Shown in pieces: positions 44,234-53,150 of a DNA stretch of 64,000 nucleotides; within the stretch, counting starts at the first letter, position 1; the number at the start of each line of letters is the position of its first letter. The DNA is from Hanamia caeni (lineage in GTDB: Bacteria; Bacteroidota; Bacteroidia; Chitinophagales; Chitinophagaceae): the NCBI RefSeq assembly GCF_003721595.1, contig NZ_RJJR01000004.1, forward strand, positions 1 to 64,000. Reading direction: 5' to 3'. The position numbers were made by a program, and so were the translations under genes. The notes beneath the pieces were generated by a model, which did not search any database, was not told where the DNA came from, and saw only the letters and a list, made by a program, of their open reading frames with translations.

Positions 44234-45460
44234 ATGAAACGTAGAGAAGTTATCAAGGGCCTGGGCTTGTTACCGCTGTCAGGCGCTATGATGGGTAATT
44301 TGTTAACCGCAGAAAAGGCATGGTCGGCGCCAAAAAGCAAAAAAGTCAAACGGGATTTATTTGATGAATTAGGCGTTACCAGGGTCATCAATGCGGGCGT
44401 TACCATGACTTTTTTGTCTGGTTCGCTGATGATGCCCGAAGTAATGGAAGCCATCAATTCTACCAGTCATGATTTTGCCAATATGTATGAGCTGCAGGAT
44501 AAAGTAGGTGCAAAAATGGCCGAAATGTTACAGGTGGAAGCAGCGATGGTTACTTCCGGTGCGGCCTGCGCGCTTTTGTTAGGAACCGCGGCCTGTATTA
44601 CGGGCAAAGATGCAGAAAAAATCAAAATAATTCCGAATTGGCCAGGCGCCAGGCCGGAAGTGATTATGCAAAAAAGCCACCGTTATCTTTTTGACCAGGC
44701 TATCACCACCTGCGGAGCAAAAATTATTGAGATAGAAGGCCCCGATGAAATGGAAAAAGCTTTTAATAATAATACAGTGATGGCGCTATTCTTTAATGCG
44801 GCGGGCAATTCAAGCGTTTCGCGCGAAGATTTTGTAGCCTTATGCAAAAAGCACAACATTCCTTCATTTATTGACGCGGCGGCTGATGTGCCTCCTGTAG
44901 AAAACCTGTTTAAGTACCAGAAAATGGGGTTTGATATGGTAACTTTTTCCGGCGGTAAAATGATAAGAGGGCCGCAAAGCGCGGGATTATTATTTGGCAG
45001 AAAGGATTTGATTGAAGCGGCAAAATTAAACCATAGTCCTCATGAGGCGCCGATAGGAAGGCCGATGAAGGTGAACAAGGAAGAAATTTTTGGTATGTAT
45101 GCTGCGCTCAAATCTTACCTGGAACGCGACCATAAGAAAGAATGGAATGACTGGCTTAGCCGCATCGAAAGGATTAGGAAAAAAGCAGAGCAGGTGAAAA
45201 GTGTGAAAGGGGAAACGAATGTGAATCCCGGCCCCGCAAATGCTTTTCCTTCTTTATACCTTACCTGGGACCAGGAGGTAGTGAAGATGACCGCCAATGA
45301 TGTGCAATCCGCTCTTCAAAAAGGTACGCCCAGCATTGTGGCAAATGTGGGCAATAAAGATGGAAACAAAGTGCTGAATGTAGGTGTGGTTTTATTAAGG
45401 CCCGACCAGGTAGAGGTGGTTGCCAACAGGGTTAAAGAAATCCTTCAACAGGCTATTTAG
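44234..45460 (+). CDS. Exported SelA/DgaE-like PLP enzyme 4
   Basis: 408 residues. Tat-type start MKRREVIKGL. PLP-site: D214 in FIDAAADVPP and K242 in SGGKMIRGPQ. It diverges more from enzymes 2 and 3 in the substrate-side segments (SGAACALLLG instead of SGAFSALSL; FFNAAGNSSV instead of FLNCNALEG). It is followed 48 bp later by the amidohydrolase-YhcH fusion, which repeats the PLP enzyme-amidohydrolase order of 36753-39300. Confidence 0.83.
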   Translation: MKRREVIKGLGLLPLSGAMMGNLLTAEKAWSAPKSKKVKRDLFDELGVTRVINAGVTMTFLSGSLMMPEVMEAINSTSHDFANMYELQDKVGAKMAEMLQVEAAMVTSGAACALLLGTAACITGKDAEKIKIIPNWPGARPEVIMQKSHRYLFDQAITTCGAKIIEIEGPDEMEKAFNNNTVMALFFNAAGNSSVSREDFVALCKKHNIPSFIDAAADVPPVENLFKYQKMGFDMVTFSGGKMIRGPQSAGLLFGRKDLIEAAKLNHSPHEAPIGRPMKVNKEEIFGMYAALKSYLERDHKKEWNDWLSRIERIRKKAEQVKSVKGETNVNPGPANAFPSLYLTWDQEVVKMTANDVQSALQKGTPSIVANVGNKDGNKVLNVGVVLLRPDQVEVVANRVKEILQQAI

Positions 45461-45508
45461 AACACAACAATAACAAACAATATCTTAATCGTAAAACTAA
45501 AACAGATT

Positions 45509-47308
45509 ATGAAAAAAACATTACTGCTTTTAATGGTACTCGGCGCTTTTACATTTCAAAGGTCATTTTCTCAAAACTATAGTATCGTTATCAAAGGTGG
45601 ACATGTGATTGATCCTAAAAATAACATTGACGAGGTAATGGATGTGGCGATTGACAGTGGGAAAATTAAAATGGTGGCTAAAAATATCAATCCTGCAAGT
45701 GCCCTGCAGGTAGTGAATGCCGAAGGGATGTATGTTACCCCAGGTTTGATAGATATCCATACTCATGATTTTTGGGGGACTGAGCCTAACCACCAGTACG
45801 AAAATGGAAACCTGGCTATTCAGCCCGATGGCTTTACCTTCCGCAATGGCGTCACGACAGTGGTAGATGCCGGAAGCTCAGGCTGGCGCACATTTCCAAC
45901 TTTCAAAGAACAGACCATTGACGTATCACAAACTAGAGTGCTTGCTTTTTTAAACATAGTAGGCGAGGGTATGCGTGGCGGATATGAGCAGAACGAAAAT
46001 GATATGGATCCCAAAATGTCTGCCCTGGTGGCGCGGCAGTATAAAAATTATATCGTGGGCTTTAAACTGGCGCATTATGAAGGGTACGACTGGGCACCAA
46101 CTGACAGGGCGGTGCTTGCCGGAAACCTTGCAGGTGGCATTCCCGTAATGGTTGACTTTGGAGGAAGTAACCCTCCTCTGCCTATTGAAGAATTGTTTTT
46201 GAATCATCTTCGCCCCGGAGATATTTTTACGCATTGTTTCGCCCAGTTAAACAGCCGTGAGTTTATAGTGGATACTACTACCAATAAGGTAAAACCGTTT
46301 GTGTGGGAAGCGCGCAAAAAAGGAATCATTTTCGATGTCGGATATGGCGGCATCAGCTTTGCTTATTCACAGGCCATTCCGGCAATTAAGGACGGGTTTT
46401 ATCCTAATTCCATCAGTACCGATCTACATGTGGGAAGCATGAATGCGGCCATGAAAGGCATGCTTACCACGATGTCTAAATTTCTGGCTATGGGTGAGGA
46501 CCTGAAATCGGTAATCACCCAAAGCACCTGGAATCCTGCTAAAGAAATTAATCGTGAAGAGCTCGGGAATTTGTCTGTTGGCTCAGGTGCAGATGTAGCC
46601 ATTCTTACTTTGAGGGATGGAAAATTTGGCTTGTTTGATTACACCGGCCGTAAGTTGGAGACAGATAAGAAGCTGGAGTGCCAGATGACCATAAGAGATG
46701 GAAGAATCGTATATGATCTGAATGGTATTGCCAATCCTATTGTCGCTCCCCGCAGAAATTTTCCTGTAAACGTTAATCCCAGCAATAATTTCACCGAATG
46801 GTTCAATACTATCCCTTCAGGCAATGGGTTAAATTTAATACCGAACAAGAGCATTAATCAGGAAGAATTTTTCAAACAGTATCGTAAAAATAATCAATGG
46901 TGGGATGAGGCATTCACCTTTTTAAAAACCAAAGATTTGGCTCAGTTAAAACCCGGTGTGTATGTTATTGATTCAGGCAATGTAATCGCAACCGTATCCC
47001 AGGGGCCTACCAAAAAGAAAGAAGACGTAAAGTGGGAAGCCCATCGGAATTTTAATGATATTCAATACATCATAAAAGGAAAAGCATTAATGGGAGTAGC
47101 GCCCAGCGCGGACATCCGGGGAAATGTTATTGTTCCTTATACTAATACCACCGACAACATGAACTTTACCAATGAAGGCGGCGAATATTTTGAAGCGGAT
47201 CCTTCCACCTTTTTTATTTTCTCTCCCCAGGAAATGCACCGTCCAGCCATTAAAGTGCCGGGAAGTGATGTGGTGAAAAAAATTGTGATTAAAGTGAGGG
47301 TTCCATAA
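45509..47308 (+). CDS. Exported amidohydrolase 2 fused to a YhcH/YiaL (DUF386) domain
   Basis: 599 residues with a Sec signal (cleavage after SFSQ). Residues about 23-420 are an amidohydrolase very like the 38038 protein, with H84 and H86 (DIHTHDF), K186 (GFKLAHY), H of FTHCF and D of STDLHVGS. A linker of about 35 residues follows, then residues about 455-599 form a YhcH-type cupin (LAQLKPGVYVIDSG, AHRNFNDIQYIIKGKA, FFIFSPQEMHRP, VVKKIVIKVRV), homologous to the free protein at 49726. YhcH (NanQ) is a sialic-acid anomerase in E. coli. A fused exported deacylase-anomerase would handle sugar-like substrates in both ring forms; this is inference. Confidence 0.85.
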   Translation: MKKTLLLLMVLGAFTFQRSFSQNYSIVIKGGHVIDPKNNIDEVMDVAIDSGKIKMVAKNINPASALQVVNAEGMYVTPGLIDIHTHDFWGTEPNHQYENGNLAIQPDGFTFRNGVTTVVDAGSSGWRTFPTFKEQTIDVSQTRVLAFLNIVGEGMRGGYEQNENDMDPKMSALVARQYKNYIVGFKLAHYEGYDWAPTDRAVLAGNLAGGIPVMVDFGGSNPPLPIEELFLNHLRPGDIFTHCFAQLNSREFIVDTTTNKVKPFVWEARKKGIIFDVGYGGISFAYSQAIPAIKDGFYPNSISTDLHVGSMNAAMKGMLTTMSKFLAMGEDLKSVITQSTWNPAKEINREELGNLSVGSGADVAILTLRDGKFGLFDYTGRKLETDKKLECQMTIRDGRIVYDLNGIANPIVAPRRNFPVNVNPSNNFTEWFNTIPSGNGLNLIPNKSINQEEFFKQYRKNNQWWDEAFTFLKTKDLAQLKPGVYVIDSGNVIATVSQGPTKKKEDVKWEAHRNFNDIQYIIKGKALMGVAPSADIRGNVIVPYTNTTDNMNFTNEGGEYFEADPSTFFIFSPQEMHRPAIKVPGSDVVKKIVIKVRVP

Positions 47309-47341
47309 ATTTTTTGGATGAGTTAGTAAAATATTTTAGAG

Positions 47342-47373
47342 AATAAAAATTGGGACTATTTATTTGTTTACTG
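47342..47373 (+). repeat. Dispersed spacer element, copy 7
   Basis: AATAAAAA, 16 bases ending TATTT, GTTTACTG; 33 bp after the amidohydrolase stop and 18 bp before the next start. Confidence 0.5.
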
Positions 47374-47391
47374 TCAAAATAAAGTTTTAGA

Positions 47392-48318
47392 ATGAGAATT
47401 TATAGACCTGTTTGGTTATTTATCGTATGCATTTTTTCATCGGGAATTATGATGGGACAAACCATTCCCAAAGATGAATTGATATTTCTTACTTCGCAAT
47501 GGAAAGGGGATCGTTTTGCTGATGGAAGACCAAAAGTGGCTGACGATTTATTAATAAGAGCCAAAAATATAGGCATTGATGATGCATGGACCGTTTTGAA
47601 AAATTTGGGTTATACCAACCAGTTTGAAGGCGGATGGAAAACAGTAAACGACAGTATCAAAGTGGTTGGCAGGGTAGTTACAGCCATGTATTTACCATCC
47701 CGTCCAGATGTGGAAAAGGAAATTAAAGAGCGTGGAGTGGCGCAAGGCAGAAAGGGGAATACCAATTCGTGGCCTATTGATGTGCTTACCAAAGGCGATG
47801 TGTATGTGGCAGATGGTTTTGGAAAGATTGCCGGAGGCACACTCATTGGCAGCACCCTGGGCAATTCCATTTACAGCAAATCAGGAAATGGGGTGATTTT
47901 TAATGGCTCCGCACGTGATTTGGAAGGCCTTTCAGAAATCAAAGGCTTTAATGCTTTTGTACGTGATTTTCATCCTTCCTTTCTTGAAAACATGGTGCTT
48001 ATGGGGTTGAACACGCCTATCCGGATTGGCCAGGCTATTGTAATGCCTGGCGACCTTGTAATTGCCGACCGCGAAGGCGTGCTTTTTATTCCGGCCCATC
48101 TTGCCGACCAGGTCATCAGCACTGCCGAATTCGTGACATTGAAAGATAAATTCGGGTTTGAAATGGTCAAAACAAATCAATATTCCACCGGGCAAATCGA
48201 TAGCCAGTGGACTGACCAGATTAAAACTGATTTTCTGAATTGGCTCAAAAAGCATCCTGAACTGGGCAAAATGACCAGGGCTGATTTAGATAAAGTGATG
48301 AGCCAGCGTACCTGGTAA
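47392..48318 (+). CDS. Exported RraA/HMG-aldolase-like protein 4
   Basis: 308 residues with a Sec signal (cleavage near MMGQ). Shows DGRPKVADD, LTKGDVYVADGFGKI, GGTLIGSTLGNSIY and catalytic GSARD. It lies between the amidohydrolase-YhcH fusion and an MFS carrier. Since the nearby PLP enzymes would deliver 2-keto-3-deoxy acids, this protein is the natural candidate for their cleavage; the reaction is inferred from family and place. Confidence 0.83.
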   Translation: MRIYRPVWLFIVCIFSSGIMMGQTIPKDELIFLTSQWKGDRFADGRPKVADDLLIRAKNIGIDDAWTVLKNLGYTNQFEGGWKTVNDSIKVVGRVVTAMYLPSRPDVEKEIKERGVAQGRKGNTNSWPIDVLTKGDVYVADGFGKIAGGTLIGSTLGNSIYSKSGNGVIFNGSARDLEGLSEIKGFNAFVRDFHPSFLENMVLMGLNTPIRIGQAIVMPGDLVIADREGVLFIPAHLADQVISTAEFVTLKDKFGFEMVKTNQYSTGQIDSQWTDQIKTDFLNWLKKHPELGKMTRADLDKVMSQRTW

Positions 48319-48381
48319 ACTGCTGGCTGCAATTTTTAATTCTTCATATAAAACAAGAACTCAAAACTATTTAAAAAAGCT

Positions 48382-49680
48382 ATGGCAAAATTATTACCCA
48401 AAAAGCGCTGGTATCGCCTGATTCCGATAGTTTTTATTACCTACAGCCTTGCTTATCTGGACAGGGCCAATTTTGGATTTGCCTTAGCCGGCGGCATGGC
48501 CGAAGATTTAAATATTACCGCAGCCATGTCTTCTTTGCTGGGTTCCTTATTTTTTCTGGGTTACTTTTTTTTCCAAATTCCCGGAGCGTTGTATGCTGCC
48601 AATAAAAGCGCCAAAAAGCTGATATTCTGGTCGTTAATTTTGTGGGGTGCTTTGGCGATGGCGACGGGTATGGTGCATAATGTGGATTTATTAATTGCCA
48701 TCCGTTTTTTATTGGGTGTAGTGGAAAGCGCGGTAATGCCTGCCATGCTCATATTTCTTTCCCGTTGGTTTACCAAAACGGAAAGGTCGAGAGCCAATAC
48801 CTTTCTTATCCTCGGTAACCCGGTTACTATTCTTTGGATGTCTATTCTTTCAGGCCACCTGGTTGGCACATTGGGCTGGCGATGGATGTTTATTATTGAA
48901 GGTGCACCGGGAATCGTTTGGGCATTTTTTTGGTGGTACCTGGTAAATGATAAAGTGAAAGACGCCAAATGGCTTTCTGAATCGCAAAAAAATGATGTGG
49001 AAGAACAATTGGCGCTGGAACAACAAAGCATCAAACCCGTAAAAAATTACGGCGAAGCGTTCAAGTCGAAAATAGTGATTCTGTTGTGCCTTCAGTATGC
49101 GCTATGGAGTATCGGCGTGTATGGATTTGTAATGTGGCTGCCTTCCATCATCAATGAAGCGCCAAATATGAATATTGAAACTACAGGGTGGCTGTCGGCA
49201 GTTCCTTATATTCTTGCCATCGTAGCCATGTTAGCCACTTCTCATTTTTCTGATAAAACATTAAACAGGAAGGATTTTATCTGGCCTTTTCTTTTGGTAG
49301 GCGCCGTCGCTTTTTATGCTTCGTATCTTGTCGGACCCGGTAATTTCTGGCTTTCCTTTACCCTGCTTGTCATTGCCGGTGGCGCGATGTATGCCCCGTA
49401 TGGTCCTTTTTTCGCTATCATCACTGAGGTATTGCCAAAGAATGTTTCAGGCGGCGCCATCGCTTTGATAAACAGTTTTGGCGCCTTGGGTTCCTTTTTG
49501 GGCGCATACCTCGTAGGCTACCTGAACGGCGCTACCGGCAGCTTCAGCGCTTCTTATATTTTTATGGCAGGCTCTTTATTTCTCGCTGCTATTCTTACGA
49601 TAATGGCTTTAAAAAATGCCCATAAATCTGTAATTGCAACACATTTACAAGAAGAAAGCATAATGGTTCCGGCAAAATGA
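48382..49680 (+). CDS. MFS transporter, anion:cation symporter (ACS) type
   Basis: 432 residues with 12 membrane segments. The first-helix motif YLDRANFGFALAG and the FFQIPGALYA and RFLLGVVESAVMPAM segments are typical of the ACS subfamily, which carries hexuronates, aldonates, tartrate and similar organic anions with protons. Gene 64 bp after an RraA gene and 46 bp before YhcH. It should import the acidic sugar or products across the inner membrane. Confidence 0.9.
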   Translation: MAKLLPKKRWYRLIPIVFITYSLAYLDRANFGFALAGGMAEDLNITAAMSSLLGSLFFLGYFFFQIPGALYAANKSAKKLIFWSLILWGALAMATGMVHNVDLLIAIRFLLGVVESAVMPAMLIFLSRWFTKTERSRANTFLILGNPVTILWMSILSGHLVGTLGWRWMFIIEGAPGIVWAFFWWYLVNDKVKDAKWLSESQKNDVEEQLALEQQSIKPVKNYGEAFKSKIVILLCLQYALWSIGVYGFVMWLPSIINEAPNMNIETTGWLSAVPYILAIVAMLATSHFSDKTLNRKDFIWPFLLVGAVAFYASYLVGPGNFWLSFTLLVIAGGAMYAPYGPFFAIITEVLPKNVSGGAIALINSFGALGSFLGAYLVGYLNGATGSFSASYIFMAGSLFLAAILTIMALKNAHKSVIATHLQEESIMVPAK

Positions 49681-49725
49681 ATCTGATTGATAATGCACAT
49701 CTTTTTAACCGACAATAAATAAATT

Positions 49726-50178
49726 ATGATAATAGACAGTTTAACGAATGTTGCAAAATATTTTTGTGTAAACCCATATTTCGAAAGAGCCTTTCAATAC
49801 ATTCAATCCCAAAATTTAGAAACCCTGGAGCCGGGCACTTATGTTATTGAAGAAAATATTTTAAAGGCGATTGTTTCCGATAAACCTGGAAAAAGCAGTG
49901 AAGAGTCTTTGAGCAAATTTGAATGCCATAATAAATTTATCGACATCCAGCTTTGTATAAAGGGAAATGAAGAAATCGGATGGAAACCTCGTCAATCGTG
50001 CTCTCAGCCGAAAGATGCTTATAACGCTGACAAGGATGTAACATTTTATAGTGATGCGCCCGACATGTTTTTTCAATTAACCAATGGCCAGTTTGCTATC
50101 TTTTTTCCGGAAGATGTGCATGCACCGATGATAGGCGAAGGAAACATCAAGAAAATGGTAATCAAAGTTGCTATTTGA
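49726..50178 (+). CDS. YhcH/YiaL (DUF386) family cupin, cytoplasmic
   Basis: 150 residues, no signal peptide. Whole-length homologue of the C-terminal domain of the 45509 fusion: LEPGTYVIEENILKAIVS, CHNKFIDIQLCIKGNE, AIFFPEDVHAPMI with the conserved His, and KKMVIKVAI at the end. In E. coli YhcH (NanQ) speeds anomer interconversion of sialic acid; YiaL and EbgC are relatives. It follows the MFS gene, so it may act on the imported sugar acid. Confidence 0.85.
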   Translation: MIIDSLTNVAKYFCVNPYFERAFQYIQSQNLETLEPGTYVIEENILKAIVSDKPGKSSEESLSKFECHNKFIDIQLCIKGNEEIGWKPRQSCSQPKDAYNADKDVTFYSDAPDMFFQLTNGQFAIFFPEDVHAPMIGEGNIKKMVIKVAI

Positions 50179-50245
50179 TTGCGCATCCATTAAAAGCAGC
50201 AATTCATTTTTGGCTTGATTCATTTTAAAAAAATTATCTGTACAA

Positions 50246-50277
50246 AATATAAATCAGGCTTAAAAGATGGTTTACTG
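50246..50277 (+). repeat. Dispersed spacer element, copy 8
   Basis: AATATAAA, 16 bases, GTTTACTG; 67 bp after the YhcH stop, sense orientation. Confidence 0.4.
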
Positions 50278-50352
50278 GAGGGTTTGTGTTAATTTTTTTT
50301 CAAAAGAAATTGATAACCGCTTACACTCAAATATTTCTTGTTTTCTGATAAA

Positions 50353-51156
50353 ATGGTAACAATGCGCGGTAAATTATTTTCAGTCATAATTTTATTTTTA
50401 TCAGTTATTTTCTTAAGCTGCAGCCATCATTTATCCCAGTCCGGTCAAAAGTTGTCATGGCAGGAAAATTTTAATCAAACTTCTTTTGATGAAACCAAAT
50501 GGTCAAAAATTCCGCGCGGAAAAAGCGACTGGGACAGGAATATGAGCGATGTTGATTCATGTTACGACATGCGCGACGGAAAGCTCATCCTGAGAGGATT
50601 TAAAAATAAATATTTGCCTGATGACACCGCCCAATTCTTAACCGGCGGCCTTTTTACGAAAGGTAAAGTCTCTTTTGGTTTTGGAAAGATAGAGATAAGA
50701 GCGAAGCTTAATGGCGCACGCGGGGCATGGCCGGCTTTCTGGATGCTTCCCGAAAATGCAGGCTGGCCCAATGGCGGTGAAATTGATATTATGGAAAGGC
50801 TGAACTCTGATTCTATCGCTTACCAGACCGTCCATTCAAATTATACCCATAATCTCAAAATAAAAAATCCCAAACCCGGCGCTACCGGAAAAATTAATCC
50901 TTCCGAATTCAATACGTATGGGGTTGCTAAATATCCTGATAGCCTCGTTTTTTTTATCAATGGGCAAAAAACATTTACTTATCCCCGCATCAGGACTGAT
51001 AAAGACGGGCAGTTCCCTTTCAGCGAACATAAATATTATCTTCTCCTGGATATGCAATTGGGCGGCTCATGGGTAGGCAAAGTGAATCCGGATGACCTTC
51101 CGGTAGAAATGGAAATAGATTGGGTAAGATTTTATGAATTTAAAGGAAACCGGTAA
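50353..51156 (+). CDS. GH16-family beta-glucanase-like lipoprotein
   Basis: 267 residues from ATG 50353 (50362 is equally possible; a TTG at 50338 is not needed). The lipoprotein signal ends VIFLSC. The glycoside hydrolase 16 signature GGEIDIMER places the nucleophile at E143 and acid/base at E148. WPAFWMLPENAGWPN and the C-terminal EMEIDWVRFYEF are also typical. Family substrates are beta-1,3- or mixed-linked glucans and galactans (laminarin, lichenan, agar, porphyran). It is the only glycoside hydrolase in the window and the best hint that the locus ultimately feeds on a polysaccharide, possibly glucan or galactan. Confidence 0.87.
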   Translation: MVTMRGKLFSVIILFLSVIFLSCSHHLSQSGQKLSWQENFNQTSFDETKWSKIPRGKSDWDRNMSDVDSCYDMRDGKLILRGFKNKYLPDDTAQFLTGGLFTKGKVSFGFGKIEIRAKLNGARGAWPAFWMLPENAGWPNGGEIDIMERLNSDSIAYQTVHSNYTHNLKIKNPKPGATGKINPSEFNTYGVAKYPDSLVFFINGQKTFTYPRIRTDKDGQFPFSEHKYYLLLDMQLGGSWVGKVNPDDLPVEMEIDWVRFYEFKGNR

Positions 51157-51215
51157 TGGAATTTTAATTTCTGGTTTTCGGTTGCTATTCGAAACTGCAA
51201 TAAGTTTTTTCAAAT

Positions 51216-52970
51216 ATGAAAAGAAGAAATTTTATTGAGCTTATTACTTTAGCGGGAGGCGTCTTCGCATCGGGCACAGCCTTTTCAAATGATGTTTATT
51301 CGCAAATGGTAACTGAAAGCTTTGGTAGCAAAGAAAGAACTTATGAAGCAGATGTAATTATTGTCGGAGCGGGCCTCGGCGGTTTCGCCGCAGCGATGGC
51401 AGCCTTGAGAAATGGGCTATCCGTAGTGCTTACAGAAGAAACGGATTGGATAGGCGGCCAACTGACGCAGCAGGGTTTGAGCTGCCCGGATGAACATCCC
51501 TGGATTGAAACCCATGGCGCTACCCAAATGTATCGTGATTTCAGAACTGCTGTGCGCGAATATTATGTAAAAAATTATCCGTTGACGGATTCGGCCCGCA
51601 AAACAAAATACCTGAATCCCGGCAGTGGATTGGTTTCGCGATTATGTTTTGAACCTCGTGTAGCGCTCTCCGTTATGTATGCGATGATGGCGCCTTATCT
51701 TAGCTCGCGTAAGCTCACGCTTCTTTTGCAACACAAAATAACCGGTGCAGAGGTAGCGGGCGATAAAGTTGTTGCACTAAAAGCAAAAAATACATCAACC
51801 GGTTTAAAGGAAATCATTTTAAAAGCGCCACAATTTATTGATGCTACTGAATTAGGCGATTTGCTTCCGCTTACAGGAACTGAATATGTTACCGGCGCAG
51901 AATCCCGGAAAGAAACCAATGAATTGCATGCGCCTGAAAAAGCCGATGCGAAAAATATCCAGGCATATACATATTGCCTGGTAATGGATTATGTTCCCGA
52001 AAGCAATCAAATAATTGAAAAACCTGCCCAATATGATTATTGGAAAAATTTTATTCCTGAGGTAAGCCCACCGTGGCCGGGGAAATTATTGAGCCTTTCC
52101 TATTCTAATCCTTCCACACTTCAGCCAAAATCTCTTGCCTTCAACCCGGTAAATTTGCCGACAGATGGCGTACTTAATCTTTTTAATTATCGCCGTATTA
52201 TCAACCCGGATAATTTTGCGGCTGGCACGTATAATGGTGGCATGACTATAGTTAACTGGCCACAGAACGATTTTTTGACAGGGAATCTTATTGATGTTTC
52301 AGATAAAGAATTTGAAAAGAATATCCAAAATTCAAAACAGTTAAGCCTTTCGCTGTTTTACTGGTTGCAAACTGAAGCGCCCCGCCGAGATGGAGGCGCA
52401 GGCTGGCCGGGGCTTCGTTTGCGTGGAGACATTTATCGCACAGAAGACGGCATGGCCAAATATCCATACATACGCGAGTCAAGGCGCATAAAAGCCGTGT
52501 TTACCATCCTTGAAGAACACGTCGGCAAAGCCAACCGTGAAATGGTCGCAGGAAAAACTGATGGCAAAGTGGCTGCTGATTTTTTTGACAGCGTGGGCAC
52601 GGGTTATTATCATATCGATTTGCACCCCACCAATTCAGGAAATAATTACATTGATTTTGATTCGTTGCCCTTTCAAATTCCACTCGGAGCGTTGTTGCCG
52701 GTCAGGATGACAAATTTATTTCCTGCAAATAAAAATATCGGAACCACGCATCTTACCAATGGCTGCTATCGCCTTCACCCTGTGGAGTGGAGCATTGGCG
52801 AGGCCGTAGGAATGCTCGTTTCTTTCGCAAAAAATAAAAAGATAATGCCTCATGCGGTGCGCGAAAACAAAGATTTGCTCGGAGACTTTCAAAAATTTAT
52901 CCGGTCACAAGGATTAGAAACTCATTGGCCAAAAGCGGCTATGTGGTGGAACATTCAACCTGTTAGTTGA
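51216..52970 (+). CDS. Exported FAD-dependent oxidoreductase (PF12831-type)
   Basis: 584 residues. Tat-type start MKRRNFIEL with a short hydrophobic segment. The dinucleotide-binding GAGLGGFAAAMAA at about residues 50-62 is followed by TEETDWIGGQLTQQG and, late, a second FAD-contact segment (NIGTTHLTNGCYRLHPVEW). The family is common in polysaccharide loci of Bacteroidota but poorly defined; xanthan-lyase annotations are unreliable. It could oxidise a sugar or sugar acid. Last gene of the co-oriented locus. Confidence 0.78.
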   Translation: MKRRNFIELITLAGGVFASGTAFSNDVYSQMVTESFGSKERTYEADVIIVGAGLGGFAAAMAALRNGLSVVLTEETDWIGGQLTQQGLSCPDEHPWIETHGATQMYRDFRTAVREYYVKNYPLTDSARKTKYLNPGSGLVSRLCFEPRVALSVMYAMMAPYLSSRKLTLLLQHKITGAEVAGDKVVALKAKNTSTGLKEIILKAPQFIDATELGDLLPLTGTEYVTGAESRKETNELHAPEKADAKNIQAYTYCLVMDYVPESNQIIEKPAQYDYWKNFIPEVSPPWPGKLLSLSYSNPSTLQPKSLAFNPVNLPTDGVLNLFNYRRIINPDNFAAGTYNGGMTIVNWPQNDFLTGNLIDVSDKEFEKNIQNSKQLSLSLFYWLQTEAPRRDGGAGWPGLRLRGDIYRTEDGMAKYPYIRESRRIKAVFTILEEHVGKANREMVAGKTDGKVAADFFDSVGTGYYHIDLHPTNSGNNYIDFDSLPFQIPLGALLPVRMTNLFPANKNIGTTHLTNGCYRLHPVEWSIGEAVGMLVSFAKNKKIMPHAVRENKDLLGDFQKFIRSQGLETHWPKAAMWWNIQPVS

Positions 52971-52978
52971 ACTTGCGA

Positions 52979-53010
52979 AATAAAAAATCATCCTAAAAGT
53001 TTGTTTACTA
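52979..53010 (+). repeat. Dispersed spacer element, copy 9
   Basis: AATAAAAA, 16 bases, GTTTACTA; starts eight bases after the oxidoreductase stop. Confidence 0.45.
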
Positions 53011-53135
53011 CACTTTAGAATTAATTCTTTGTTTAATCATTTCGCGATAGCCATTTCATTTGAATTTAAATAAGCCAATATTAGTTTCAGGCGAAAACGA
53101 AATGTGAACAATGAAATAACAATTCCTTCTGTTCT

Positions 53136-53143
53136 TATCTTTG
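53136..53143 (+). promoter_or_regulatory. TATCTTTG -7 box of glyS
   Basis: A perfect TAnnTTTG box ends seven bases before the ATG at 53151, so the transcript should have almost no 5' leader. No clear -33 TTTG was found. Confidence 0.5.
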
Positions 53144-53150
53144 CCAACTT

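Noticed and set aside
33929..45460. Selenocysteine synthase (selA) function for the SelA-like genes
   Set aside because: No selB, selD or tRNA-Sec is near, and all four carry export signals.
48561..49034. 157-codon open frame on the minus strand
   Set aside because: Antisense to the MFS transporter; composition follows from the membrane helices on the other strand.
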